Shown here one piece after another: positions 56,533 through 64,000 of a stretch of 64,000 nucleotides of DNA. The stretch is from Pseudomonas alliivorans (GTDB lineage Bacteria > Pseudomonadota > Gammaproteobacteria > Pseudomonadales > Pseudomonadaceae), in NCBI RefSeq assembly GCF_017826695.1, contig NZ_JAFFZW010000003.1, positions 62,001 through 126,000 on the forward strand. Reading direction: 5' to 3'. Position 1 is the stretch's first letter; each line of letters begins with the position of its first letter. The notes beneath the pieces were generated by a model, which worked only from the letters and a program-made list of their open reading frames with translations, did not search any database and was not told the DNA's origin. The position numbers and the translations under genes are program-made.

Positions 56533-56820
56533 TTACCAGCTGAATATTTCCCACTGCGGGATCAGCATGTCCGGTTGGTCCGAACGGATGAAGTTGGGGC
56601 TTGTACCATCGGCGCGCACCAGAAAATAGGGTTTGCCATGCTTGGGCGTGATCTTCACCGCATACAGGAAGCCGTTCTGGCGGTACTCCTGAATGGTCTT
56701 GTCGCCATCGGTGCGGATCGTGACGTCCGGAGCCGCCGAGGGCGAATCTTCAGCGCCCATTGCGAACAAAGGACAGATTGCCAACAGGCCGGTCAACAAC
56801 AGTCGATTTGTCTTGCGCAT
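56533..56820 (-). CDS. DUF2782 exported protein
   Basis: A 95-residue exported protein. The signal peptide ends near FAMGAED; the mature part holds RTDGDKTIQEYRQNGFLYAVKITPKHGKPYF, typical of the DUF2782 family. Function is not known. It lies between thrB and polA in Pseudomonas generally. Start precedes RKTNRLLLTG. Divergent from polA. Confidence 0.9.
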   Translation of the reverse strand: MRKTNRLLLTGLLAICPLFAMGAEDSPSAAPDVTIRTDGDKTIQEYRQNGFLYAVKITPKHGKPYFLVRADGTSPNFIRSDQPDMLIPQWEIFSW

Positions 56821-56894
56821 GATAACCTTGTCCCTTTGTCGTCAATGGTCCTCGCATTCTAGCGCCGGACCCGCCGAAAAGGTTGATTCTGCTC

Positions 56895-59660
56895 ATGAGC
56901 CAAGCACCCCTCGTCCTGGTGGACGGTTCTTCTTATCTCTACCGTGCCTTTCACGCACTGCCTCCACTGGCCACGTCCAAAGGGTTGCCGACCGGCGCCG
57001 TCAAAGGCGTGCTGAACATGCTCAAGAGCCTGCGTCGGCAATACCCGGAAAGCCCGTTTGCGGTGGTGTTCGATGCCAAGGGCGGCACTTTTCGCGACAC
57101 TCTGTACGCCGAATACAAGGCCAATCGTCCCAGCATGCCGGATGACCTGCGCGTGCAGGTCGATCTGCTGCACGCGTGTGTCAAAGGCCTGGGCTACCCG
57201 CTGTTGTGCGTCGAAGGCGTAGAGGCGGACGACGTGATCGGTACCCTGGCGCGCAGCAGCGCGGCAGCCGATCGTCCGGTGATCATCTCCACCGGCGACA
57301 AGGACATGGCGCAGCTGGTCGATGGCCACATTACACTGGTCAACACCATGACCGGCAGTGTGCTGGACGTCGCTGGCGTCAAAGAGAAATTCGGTGTCGG
57401 TCCTGAGCACATCATCGATTTCCTCGCGCTGATGGGCGACAAGGTTGACAACATTCCCGGCGTTCCCGGCGTGGGCGAGAAAACGGCCGTCGGTCTGCTG
57501 GTTGGCGTCGGCGGTGGCCTCAAAGAACTGTACGGCAACCTTGACGCGGTGGCAGGTCTGCCGATCCGTGGCGCCAAGACGCTCGCTGCCAAGCTTGAAG
57601 AGCATCGGGAGATGGCGTTTCTGTCCTATGAACTGGCGACCATCAAGATCGATGTGCCGCTGGACATCGAGCTGGACCAGTTGCACTGCGGCGAACCCGA
57701 TCGCGATGCGCTGATGGAGTTGTACGCCGAGCTTGAATTCAAGAGCTGGATCGAGGACCTGCAACGCGACGCCAAACGTGCCGGCCAGGAGCTGGTGGTC
57801 GAAGATGCGCCTGTAGTGATCAAAGAGGCTGCGTACGAGGTGATCCTCGAGCAGGCGCAATTCGATGCCTGGTTGAAAAAACTCGAGGCTGCGCCGCTGT
57901 TCGCCATCGTCACTCAGAGCAATGGCACCGACGCGCAGCGTGCGCAACTGGTCGGCCTGTCGTTCGCCATCCAGACCCACGAGGCGGCCTACATCCCGCT
58001 GACCCATTCCTACATGGGCGTCCCCCAGCAACTGGACCGCGACACCGTGCTCAAGGCCCTCAAGCCGCTGCTTGAAGACCCGAACAGGATCAAGGTCGGT
58101 CAGCACGCCAAGTTCGCCATTAACCTGCTTGCCAACTGCGCGTTGGGTGGCGATCAGAGCCAAGGCATTGACCTGCAGGGGGTCAGGTTCGACACGATCC
58201 TCGAATCCTACGTGCTGGACTCCACTGCCACTCGCCACGATCGTGACAGTCTGGTGGCCAAGTACTTGACGCACACTCCGATCAACTTTCAGGACATCGC
58301 CGGCAAAGGCGCCAAGCAGCTGACCTTTGATCAGATTGCTCTGGAGCAGGCTGGCCTGTATGCCGCCGAAGAAGCTGACCTGACCCTGCGCTTGCACGAA
58401 GTCTTCGAAGCCCGACTGGCTGCGATTCCGACCCTGCAACCGGTGCTGAACGACATCGAGATGCCGCTGGTACCGGTGCTGGCGCGCATCGAACGCCAAG
58501 GTGCGTTTGTCGACGCCAACCTGCTGGGCATTCAGAGCGTGGAGCTGGGCGACAAGATGACCGCGCTGGAGCGTGAAGCCTTCGCCATCGCCGGTGAAGA
58601 GTTCAATCTGGGCTCACCCAAGCAACTGGGCGTGATCCTCTACGAAAAGCTTGGCATGCCAATCATCAGCAAGACCGCGACCGGCCAGCCGTCGACCGCT
58701 GAAGCCGTGCTCGCCGAACTGGCCGAGCAGGATTTCCCGCTTCCCAAGGTTCTGATGCAGTACCGCTCCATGAGCAAGCTCAAGAGCACCTACACCGACC
58801 GCCTGCCTGAGCAGATCAACCCGCGCACCGGCCGGGTCCACACCTCCTACCATCAGGCCGTGGCGGTGACCGGGCGTCTGTCGTCCAGTGATCCAAACCT
58901 GCAGAACATCCCTATTCGGACCGCTGAAGGTCGTCGTATCCGTCAGGCGTTCGTGGCGCCGAAAGGCTACAAGCTGCTGGCGGCCGACTATTCGCAGATC
59001 GAACTGCGGATCATGGCGCACCTGGCGCAGGACGAAGGCTTGTTGCACGCTTTCCGCAACGACCTGGACGTGCACCGTGCGACGGCCGCGGAAGTCTTTG
59101 GCGTGGAACTGGAAAACGTCACCAATGACATGCGCCGCAGCGCCAAGGCGATTAACTTCGGGCTCATTTACGGTATGAGCGCCTTTGGTCTGGCCAAGCA
59201 GATCGGCGTGGACCGCAAGCAGTCGCAGGCTTACGTGGATCGCTACTTCGCGCGCTACCCCGGTGTGCTCGATTACATGGAGCGCACCCGGGCTCAGGCG
59301 GCTGAGCAGGGCTTCGTCGAGACCATCTTCGGGCGTCGCCTGTACCTGCCTGACATCAATGCCAAGAACCAGTCACTGCGCAAGGGCGCGGAACGTATGG
59401 CGATCAACGCGCCCATGCAAGGCACCGCAGCCGACATCATCAAGAAAGCGATGGTGGCTGTGAATGGCTGGCTGGATGAGTCAGGCCTGGATGCGCGGGT
59501 CATCCTTCAGGTGCACGACGAACTGGTGCTGGAAGTACGCGAAGATCTGGTCGATCAGATCAGCGAACAGATCCGTCCGCACATGAGCGGCGCGGCTGAA
59601 CTGGCGGTTCCGTTGCTGGTTGAAGTGGGTGTGGGCAGCAACTGGGACGAGGCGCACTGA
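56895..59660 (+). CDS. polA: DNA polymerase I with a degenerate 3'-5' exonuclease site
   Basis: A 921-residue family A polymerase for Okazaki-fragment processing and repair. The 5'-3' exonuclease domain (residues 1-290) and polymerase domain (from about 520, with LAADYSQIELR, RRSAKAINFGLIYG and VHDELVLE) are intact. The middle domain lacks the catalytic acids of proofreading: E. coli Asp355, Glu357, Asp424 and Asp501 correspond to Val339, Gln341, Ala408 and Glu493. Tyr489 (for Tyr497) remains. The fold is otherwise kept. Start ATG at 56895; an in-frame TTG at 56883 is less likely. Confidence 0.96.
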   Translation: MSQAPLVLVDGSSYLYRAFHALPPLATSKGLPTGAVKGVLNMLKSLRRQYPESPFAVVFDAKGGTFRDTLYAEYKANRPSMPDDLRVQVDLLHACVKGLGYPLLCVEGVEADDVIGTLARSSAAADRPVIISTGDKDMAQLVDGHITLVNTMTGSVLDVAGVKEKFGVGPEHIIDFLALMGDKVDNIPGVPGVGEKTAVGLLVGVGGGLKELYGNLDAVAGLPIRGAKTLAAKLEEHREMAFLSYELATIKIDVPLDIELDQLHCGEPDRDALMELYAELEFKSWIEDLQRDAKRAGQELVVEDAPVVIKEAAYEVILEQAQFDAWLKKLEAAPLFAIVTQSNGTDAQRAQLVGLSFAIQTHEAAYIPLTHSYMGVPQQLDRDTVLKALKPLLEDPNRIKVGQHAKFAINLLANCALGGDQSQGIDLQGVRFDTILESYVLDSTATRHDRDSLVAKYLTHTPINFQDIAGKGAKQLTFDQIALEQAGLYAAEEADLTLRLHEVFEARLAAIPTLQPVLNDIEMPLVPVLARIERQGAFVDANLLGIQSVELGDKMTALEREAFAIAGEEFNLGSPKQLGVILYEKLGMPIISKTATGQPSTAEAVLAELAEQDFPLPKVLMQYRSMSKLKSTYTDRLPEQINPRTGRVHTSYHQAVAVTGRLSSSDPNLQNIPIRTAEGRRIRQAFVAPKGYKLLAADYSQIELRIMAHLAQDEGLLHAFRNDLDVHRATAAEVFGVELENVTNDMRRSAKAINFGLIYGMSAFGLAKQIGVDRKQSQAYVDRYFARYPGVLDYMERTRAQAAEQGFVETIFGRRLYLPDINAKNQSLRKGAERMAINAPMQGTAADIIKKAMVAVNGWLDESGLDARVILQVHDELVLEVREDLVDQISEQIRPHMSGAAELAVPLLVEVGVGSNWDEAH

Positions 59661-59731
59661 CGGGCATAGTGGCGAACTTGTCATCAAGTTCGCCAAATGT
59701 TGTAGGAAATATGAACTTTTCTTCATCGCTG

Positions 59732-59759
59732 GAACTTAACCATCCAGACAGGAGTCAGA
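59732..59759 (+). promoter_or_regulatory. AlgU-type promoter of the polA-engB sRNA
   Basis: GAACTT (59732-59737), 17 bases, then TCAGA (59755-59759) fits the AlgU/sigma22 consensus. ErsA of P. aeruginosa is known to be transcribed from such a promoter at this locus. Same layout as at 25626. Confidence 0.8.
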
Positions 59760-59765
59760 CGTGGC

Positions 59766-59892
59766 GATTGGCTGAAAAGCTGATCGCGCTCCTATGTTGT
59801 GTTAAGTGTTGGCAGATATCCGGACCCCACCCTAAGGTCTGGACCTTGAACCCCGGAACTTCCCCCTCCCCATTCGAAGTCCGGGGTTTTTT
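59766..59892 (+). ncRNA. ersA: ErsA-like (Spot 42-position) small RNA
   Basis: The gap between polA and engB holds a predicted transcript of about 127 bases. It starts just after an AlgU-type promoter and ends in the terminator CCCCGGAACTT-loop-AAGTCCGGGG followed by eight T (59851-59894). Spot 42 of enterobacteria and ErsA of P. aeruginosa (about 130 nt, controlling exopolysaccharide and envelope genes) lie at the same place. The terminator loop is unusually C-rich (TCCCCCTCCCC). The 5' end is an estimate, hence the approximate start. Confidence 0.82.
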
Positions 59893-59903
59893 TTGCCCAC
59901 TGT

Positions 59904-60539
59904 TTACTCGGCGGGTGCCTTGTCTTCCAGCTCCATCCAGTCGGCCAGCACGGTGTAGGCTTCTTCCAGGCCCATGCGCTTGGGGGCCGAGAACAGCTGA
60001 ATGGTGACGGCTTCACCCCAGCCCTTGCGGATTTCCGACTGAACCTTGAGCAGCGTGTTCTTGGCTGCGCCGTAAGTCAGCTTGTCGGCCTTGGTCAGCA
60101 GAATGTGCATCGGCATCTTGCTCGCCACTGCCCAGTCCAGCATCAGCAGGTCGAAATCGGTCATTGGATGACGGATGTCCATCATCAGAATCAGGCCCTT
60201 CAGGCTTTCGCGGCTGCCCAGATAGGCTTCCAGGTGGCGCTGCCAGTGCTGCTTGAGCGGGATGGGCACTTTGGCGTAGCCGTAACCCGGCAGGTCGACC
60301 AGACGGCGATCCTCGTCCAGGCCGAAGAAGTTCAGCAACTGGGTACGCCCCGGCGTCTTGGAGGTGCGTGCCAGACTGGCGTGGGTCAGGGTGTTCAGCG
60401 CGCTGGACTTGCCGGCGTTGGAACGACCGGCGAAAGCCACTTCAAATCCCTCGTCGTCGGGGCACTGGTCGACCTTGGCGGCGCTGAGCATGAAGGTGGC
60501 CTGTTGGCACAGACCGAGGATGGGGTTCTTGAGCTGCAT
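59904..60539 (-). CDS. engB: Ribosome biogenesis GTPase EngB (YsxC/YihA)
   Basis: TRAFAC-class GTPase needed for large ribosomal subunit assembly. G1 is GRSNAGKSS at about residues 38-46, G3 DLPGYGYA, G4 TKADKL. The G2 region [14 protein letters not shown] is conserved. Length 211. Converges with polA and the sRNA; divergent from cytochrome c4. Confidence 0.97.
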   Translation of the reverse strand: MQLKNPILGLCQQATFMLSAAKVDQCPDDEGFEVAFAGRSNAGKSSALNTLTHASLARTSKTPGRTQLLNFFGLDEDRRLVDLPGYGYAKVPIPLKQHWQRHLEAYLGSRESLKGLILMMDIRHPMTDFDLLMLDWAVASKMPMHILLTKADKLTYGAAKNTLLKVQSEIRKGWGEAVTIQLFSAPKRMGLEEAYTVLADWMELEDKAPAE

Positions 60540-60891
60540 GTGATTTCCGGTGAGGGCCCTGCCTGCAAGGCGTGCGGCAAGGGTGTCGTTTCCGTTTGGG
60601 TAGCGCGAGTATATAATGCCGCAAATTTTGTGTGTGCTTTCGTCTCCCGGAGGGAGCGGGCACAGTTAAGCGAAATCAATATGCGCATTAGAACGCAGTC
60701 CGCTTTCAACCTGAAAGGTTTTTGCTGAGTCATCGGGCTTAAGGGCAGTTGTTGCAGGGTCAAAGGCGATGCCGCTGCGCTGTGTGGAGCGTGAAAGGAC
60801 AGCAATGGCCAGGATTTGCCGACTATCCTTCTGGATACGCAAGTCACGGGCTACCCGACTTTTCACCCCCCTTGGCTGACCGGATGACCTG
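60540..60891. other. 352-base engB-cytochrome c4 divergent region with possible leader
   Basis: A perfect TATAAT lies at 60612-60617 on the plus strand, with a poor -35 (TTTCCG) 17 bases upstream. About 65 bases on, a frame of 15 codons (60680-60727, MRIRTQSAFNLKGFC) ends at a short hairpin AACCT-GAA-AGGTT followed by TTT (60708-60723). This may be a leader transcript or small RNA ahead of the cytochrome gene. No larger gene is seen. Confidence 0.4.
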
Positions 60892-61512
60892 ATGAACACA
60901 TTATTCGTGAGTCTGCTGTTGGCGCTGGGCATCTGCGCCTCTTTCCAGGCCCAGGCTGCCGATCCTGTCGGTGACGCCTCCGCCGGACAGGCAAAGATCG
61001 CTGTATGTGGCGCCTGCCATGGCCCCGATGGCAACAGCCTGGCACCCAACTTCCCCAAACTGGCTGGTCAGGGTGAGCGCTATCTGCTCAAGCAACTGCG
61101 CGAGATCAAGGATGGCACGCGCGTGGTCGTGGAAATGACCGGCATGCTGAACAACCTCACCGAGCAGGACCTTGCGGATATCTCCGCTTATTACGCACGT
61201 CAGAAAGGCAGTGTCGGCGCTGCGTCCCCGGATCTGGTCGCGCAGGGCGAAGCGTTGTTCCGAGGCGGCAGGCTGGCTCAGGGCCTGCCCGCCTGCACCG
61301 GCTGTCATTCGCCGGATGGCACCGGCAACGCCCAGGCAGGTTTCCCTCATCTTGGCGGCCAACATGCCGATTACATCAGGAAGCAGCTGACGGCATTTCG
61401 TGAAGGTGATCGGACCAATGATGGCGACACCCTGGTCATGCGCACCATTGCTGCCAAACTGAGCACCAAGGACATTGAGGCGCTGGCGCACTATATTCAG
61501 GGCTTGCACTGA
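60892..61512 (+). CDS. Cytochrome c4 (diheme)
   Basis: Periplasmic diheme cytochrome c of 206 residues that donates electrons to terminal oxidases. Signal peptide ends at SFQAQA. Two heme sites: Cys39-GA-Cys42-His43 and Cys135-TG-Cys138-His139, with two similar c-type folds and Met ligands in the EMTGML and LVMRTIAAKLS regions. It could serve the aa3 or cbb3 oxidase. A terminator follows at 61565. Confidence 0.95.
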   Translation: MNTLFVSLLLALGICASFQAQAADPVGDASAGQAKIAVCGACHGPDGNSLAPNFPKLAGQGERYLLKQLREIKDGTRVVVEMTGMLNNLTEQDLADISAYYARQKGSVGAASPDLVAQGEALFRGGRLAQGLPACTGCHSPDGTGNAQAGFPHLGGQHADYIRKQLTAFREGDRTNDGDTLVMRTIAAKLSTKDIEALAHYIQGLH

Positions 61513-61564
61513 GCCGAGCAGGTTTCAGGCCCTCGTCTGCCGTGACAGGCTTCATGGCATCTGC

Positions 61565-61593
61565 AAAAAGGGCCACTACGGCTGCCCTTTTTT
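61565..61593 (+). terminator. Intrinsic terminator after cytochrome c4
   Basis: AAAAAGGGC-cactacggct-GCCCTTTTTT forms a stem with a T-run, between cytochrome c4 and dsbA. It separates their transcription. Confidence 0.85.
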
Positions 61594-61687
61594 GTGGTCG
61601 CCAGCGTTACACTAACGAACTCATGCTTTCACGACCGGTCGAAAACACCGTCGCTTGAAGGCGATTCAATCTGCCCAGGAGTAAAGC

Positions 61688-62332
61688 ATGCGTAATCTGA
61701 TCATCAGCGCCGCACTGGTTACCGCCAGTCTTTTTGGTATGTCCGCTCAAGCTGCCGAGCCTGCCCAGGCAGGCAAGCAATACGTCGAGCTGAGCAGCGC
61801 TGTGCCTGTTGCAGTACCAGGCAAGATCGAAGTCGTGGAGCTCTTCTGGTATGGCTGCCCGCATTGCTACGCGTTCGAGCCGGTCATCAATCCATGGATT
61901 GAAAAACTGCCGTCCGACGTGAATTTTGTCCGTATTCCTGCCATGTTCGGCGGCCCTTGGGATGCCCACGGCCAACTGTTCATCACCCTGGACACGCTGG
62001 GGGTAGAGCACAAGGTTCACGCTGCTGTATTCGATGCGATCCAGAAAGGCGGCAAGCGCCTGACCGACAAGAACGACATGGCTGACTTCGTCGCCACTCA
62101 AGGTGTCGACAAAGAGAAATTCCTGAGCACGTTCGATTCCTTCGCTGTGAAAGGCAAGATCGCGCAATACAAGGAACTGGCCAAGAAGTACGAAGTCACC
62201 GGCGTTCCAACGATGATCGTCAATGGCAAGTATCGCTTCGATCTGGGCACCTCCGGTGGCCCGGAAGCCACTCTGCAGGTGGCCGACCAGTTGATCGCCA
62301 AAGAGCGGGCGGCCAACCAGGCGGCGAAGTAA
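61688..62332 (+). CDS. dsbA: Thiol:disulfide interchange protein DsbA
   Basis: Periplasmic disulfide oxidant of 214 residues. Signal peptide ends at MSAQA. The active site is Cys57-Pro-His-Cys60 in ELFWYGCPHCYAF; the cis-Pro loop is VTGVPTMIV. Oxidises exported proteins and is recharged by DsbB. AGGAGTAAAGC precedes the ATG. Next gene starts nine bases after the stop. Confidence 0.97.
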   Translation: MRNLIISAALVTASLFGMSAQAAEPAQAGKQYVELSSAVPVAVPGKIEVVELFWYGCPHCYAFEPVINPWIEKLPSDVNFVRIPAMFGGPWDAHGQLFITLDTLGVEHKVHAAVFDAIQKGGKRLTDKNDMADFVATQGVDKEKFLSTFDSFAVKGKIAQYKELAKKYEVTGVPTMIVNGKYRFDLGTSGGPEATLQVADQLIAKERAANQAAK

Positions 62333-62341
62333 GCGCCGGTC

Positions 62342-63217
62342 ATGGGCCGCTGGGGCGAGGGCACAAAACGAGTCGTTGGCCTGCATGATCCGCGGGTCAA
62401 CGAACATCATCTGAGCAAAAGTGGTCTGCCGGAAGACGGCAGGCTGCGGTTGCTCAGTTTCAATATTCAGGTCGGTATCAGCACCGAGCGCTACCGGCAT
62501 TACCTGACCCGCAGCTGGCAGCACTTGCTGCCGCACGTAGGTCGGGCGGGCAACCTCAAGAAGATCGGTGAGCTGCTTCACGACTTCGACCTGGTTGCCC
62601 TGCAGGAAGTCGACGGCGGCAGCATGCGCTCCGGCTTCGTCAATCAGGTGGAGCACCTTGCCCAGCTGGGTGCTTTCCCCTACTGGTATCAGCAACTCAA
62701 TCGCAACCTCGGCCGTTTCGCTCAACACAGCAATGGCGTGTTGAGCCGTCTGCGCCCGGCCAAGATCGAAGATCACCCGTTGCCCGGCCCGGCAGGGCGT
62801 GGGGCGATTCTGGTGCGTTTCGGTGAAGGCGACGATGCGCTGGTGGTGGTCATGATGCACCTCGCGCTCGGGACCCGTACCCGCACGCGTCAACTCGCCT
62901 ACATTCGCGAACTGATCGGCGGCTATCGTCATCAGGTCCTGATGGGCGACATGAACACCCATGCCAATGATCTGCTGGAGCATTCGCCATTGCGGGATCT
63001 GGGCTTGTTGGCCCCGCAGATCGAAGCGACCTTCCCCAGCTGGCGGCCACAACGCTGCCTTGATCATATTTTGCTCAGCCCGACCCTGACACTCGAGCGC
63101 GTCCAGGTGCTGGCTCAACCTATTTCCGATCACCTGCCGGTTGCTGTCGAGATTCGCCTGCCTGCTTCACTGTGTGGGGACTCGCTGCCTGTGCCCTCTG
63201 GTGGAAGCCTTGCATGA
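62342..63217 (+). CDS. Endonuclease/exonuclease/phosphatase family protein
   Basis: A 291-residue protein of the EEP superfamily (PA5488-like). Conserved parts are [10 protein letters not shown] at about residue 36, [10 protein letters not shown] (metal Glu), [10 protein letters not shown], and the C-terminal CLDHILLSP and [10 protein letters not shown] with the catalytic His. It is a metal-dependent phosphodiesterase or phosphatase of unknown substrate. No signal peptide. Overlaps the next gene's start by four bases (ATGA), so they are coupled. Confidence 0.88.
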   Translation: MGRWGEGTKRVVGLHDPRVNEHHLSKSGLPEDGRLRLLSFNIQVGISTERYRHYLTRSWQHLLPHVGRAGNLKKIGELLHDFDLVALQEVDGGSMRSGFVNQVEHLAQLGAFPYWYQQLNRNLGRFAQHSNGVLSRLRPAKIEDHPLPGPAGRGAILVRFGEGDDALVVVMMHLALGTRTRTRQLAYIRELIGGYRHQVLMGDMNTHANDLLEHSPLRDLGLLAPQIEATFPSWRPQRCLDHILLSPTLTLERVQVLAQPISDHLPVAVEIRLPASLCGDSLPVPSGGSLA

Positions 63218-64000
63218 GCGACGACGCGGAGCGTTGGAGAGAGAAGTACCTCAAGGGAATCGAACAACAGGACAAGCTTGAAAAGCGCTGGGATGCGCGG
63301 CTCGACCTGTTGCGGCGAGGTCTGGTGCGAAGCAGTCTTGCGGCAGAAGGCTCTGACAAGGCTGTCGACGAATGCATGAAGGAAATGCGCGAAATCGTGC
63401 GCAAGGACGACATGGATGCGGGCCTTTCGGCCTTGATTCCACGTCTTGAAAAAGCCGTGCTGGACTCCGAGCACCGGCGCGAGGTGCGGGTCGGTCAGAT
63501 CAGCTCCGCCCTGGCCGCGCTGGTAACGCAACTGCAAGCCCTGCCGTTGCCACGCGACGTGCGCAAGCCGCTCAAGCGTTTTGCCAAGGACCTGGAAGAA
63601 CGCGCCTCTCAGGCTCGCGAATTGCCTTTATTGCTCAGTGAGCTGAGCAGCCTGCAAGGCAAGGCACTGACCCAGCTGGAGAAGCCTGAGGAAGGCCACC
63701 GCCCCGGTCTGCTGGAACGTCTGTTCGGCTCGCGGGACGAGCATGGCGAGGCCCACCCTGATACCTCAACGCCCGCAGAAGTGCCGTCTTCTTCAGACCA
63801 TGAGCGCGACGCTTCCCACACAGAACAGTACGCGCACGAAGATCCGGAGCCCGGCACGCCTGTTGATCGTTCAGTCGAGCCGTCGGAAACCGTCGTTGTC
63901 GTACCCGTTGCGTCAGCAGTTGCTGCCGCGCCTGAACCTGTTGCGGATATTCCTTCCGAGCCGCCAGTGCCTGTGCCTGACGTTGAAGAGCCTGTAATCG
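63214..64000 (+). CDS. Probable diguanylate cyclase, N-terminal part (runs off the right edge)
   Basis: The first 262 residues of a longer protein, starting [19 protein letters not shown]. It opens with a helical region (residues 1-170, coiled-coil runs) followed by an acidic, Pro- and Val-rich linker. No GGDEF domain is reached before the window ends. By synteny with PA5487 of P. aeruginosa (DgcH), which has this N-terminal region and a C-terminal GGDEF domain, it is probably a c-di-GMP synthase. The start overlaps the stop of the preceding gene. Confidence 0.75.
   Translation, partial: MSDDAERWREKYLKGIEQQDKLEKRWDARLDLLRRGLVRSSLAAEGSDKAVDECMKEMREIVRKDDMDAGLSALIPRLEKAVLDSEHRREVRVGQISSALAALVTQLQALPLPRDVRKPLKRFAKDLEERASQARELPLLLSELSSLQGKALTQLEKPEEGHRPGLLERLFGSRDEHGEAHPDTSTPAEVPSSSDHERDASHTEQYAHEDPEPGTPVDRSVEPSETVVVVPVASAVAAAPEPVADIPSEPPVPVPDVEEPVI

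Noticed and set aside
56859..58499. 546-codon reverse-strand frame opposite polA
   Set aside because: Antisense shadow of polA with no recognisable motif or ribosome site.

Overview
The window is chromosomal DNA of a Pseudomonas, most likely of the P. syringae complex. The GC content is high, the genes are densely packed, and the gene order follows the oriC-proximal part of Pseudomonas genomes. Recurrent palindromes with cores such as GGAGGCGGCTTGCCGGCGA and GTGGGAGCGGACTCGTCCGCGA are Pseudomonas REP sequences. The species call is an inference from gene order, REP type and the choline-sulfate genes; no database was searched. No tRNA, rRNA, CRISPR array, prophage or insertion sequence was seen.

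Left part (1-13.8 kb): housekeeping genes. These are the start of glyQ, tag, a late lipid A acyltransferase, trkA, rsmB-fmt-def (reverse strand), a LysM protein of the TsaP type, dprA, tsaC, a quinone oxidoreductase, hemF, aroE and a SulP transporter. Three perfect DnaA boxes lie in the first 8 kb.

14-32.6 kb: metabolism and stress genes. A choline-O-sulfate module (choX-like binding protein, betC, divergent LysR regulator) is followed by a DOPA-dioxygenase-like protein, an alpha/beta hydrolase and a CigR/RcnB-like protein. Next come trpBA with the divergent regulator trpI, several small stress-type proteins (DUF883, dodecin, two DUF1161 paralogues, an OsmC protein behind an AlgU-type promoter), a luciferase-like oxidoreductase, an aminopeptidase lipoprotein, a HAD phosphatase, a gamma carbonic anhydrase, prlC-yheV and a pair of unknown tandem paralogues.

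32.7-46 kb: a radical SAM (SplB-like) gene sits behind a near-ideal LexA box. A beta carbonic anhydrase is paired with a SulP transporter. The complete aa3 cytochrome c oxidase locus follows: coxB, coxA, ctaG, coxC, SURF1, a SCO-like protein, ctaA, ctaB and sco. It holds the structural subunits, copper insertion and heme A synthesis together.

46-64 kb: a methionine ABC importer (metNIQ), a large-subunit catalase, the zinc uptake locus (znuA divergent from zur-znuC-znuB), thrB, polA, an ErsA/Spot 42-position small RNA with an AlgU-type promoter, engB, cytochrome c4, dsbA, an endonuclease/phosphatase-family protein and the start of a probable diguanylate cyclase gene.

The most notable observations are: DNA polymerase I has lost all four acidic residues of the proofreading site while keeping the fold; two promoters share the same GAACTT-N17-TCAGA layout (the sRNA and the OsmC gene); a LexA box controls the radical SAM gene; a pair of small acidic tandem paralogues of unknown function lies in lower-GC DNA; and a long REP-containing composite repeat is present in several copies.
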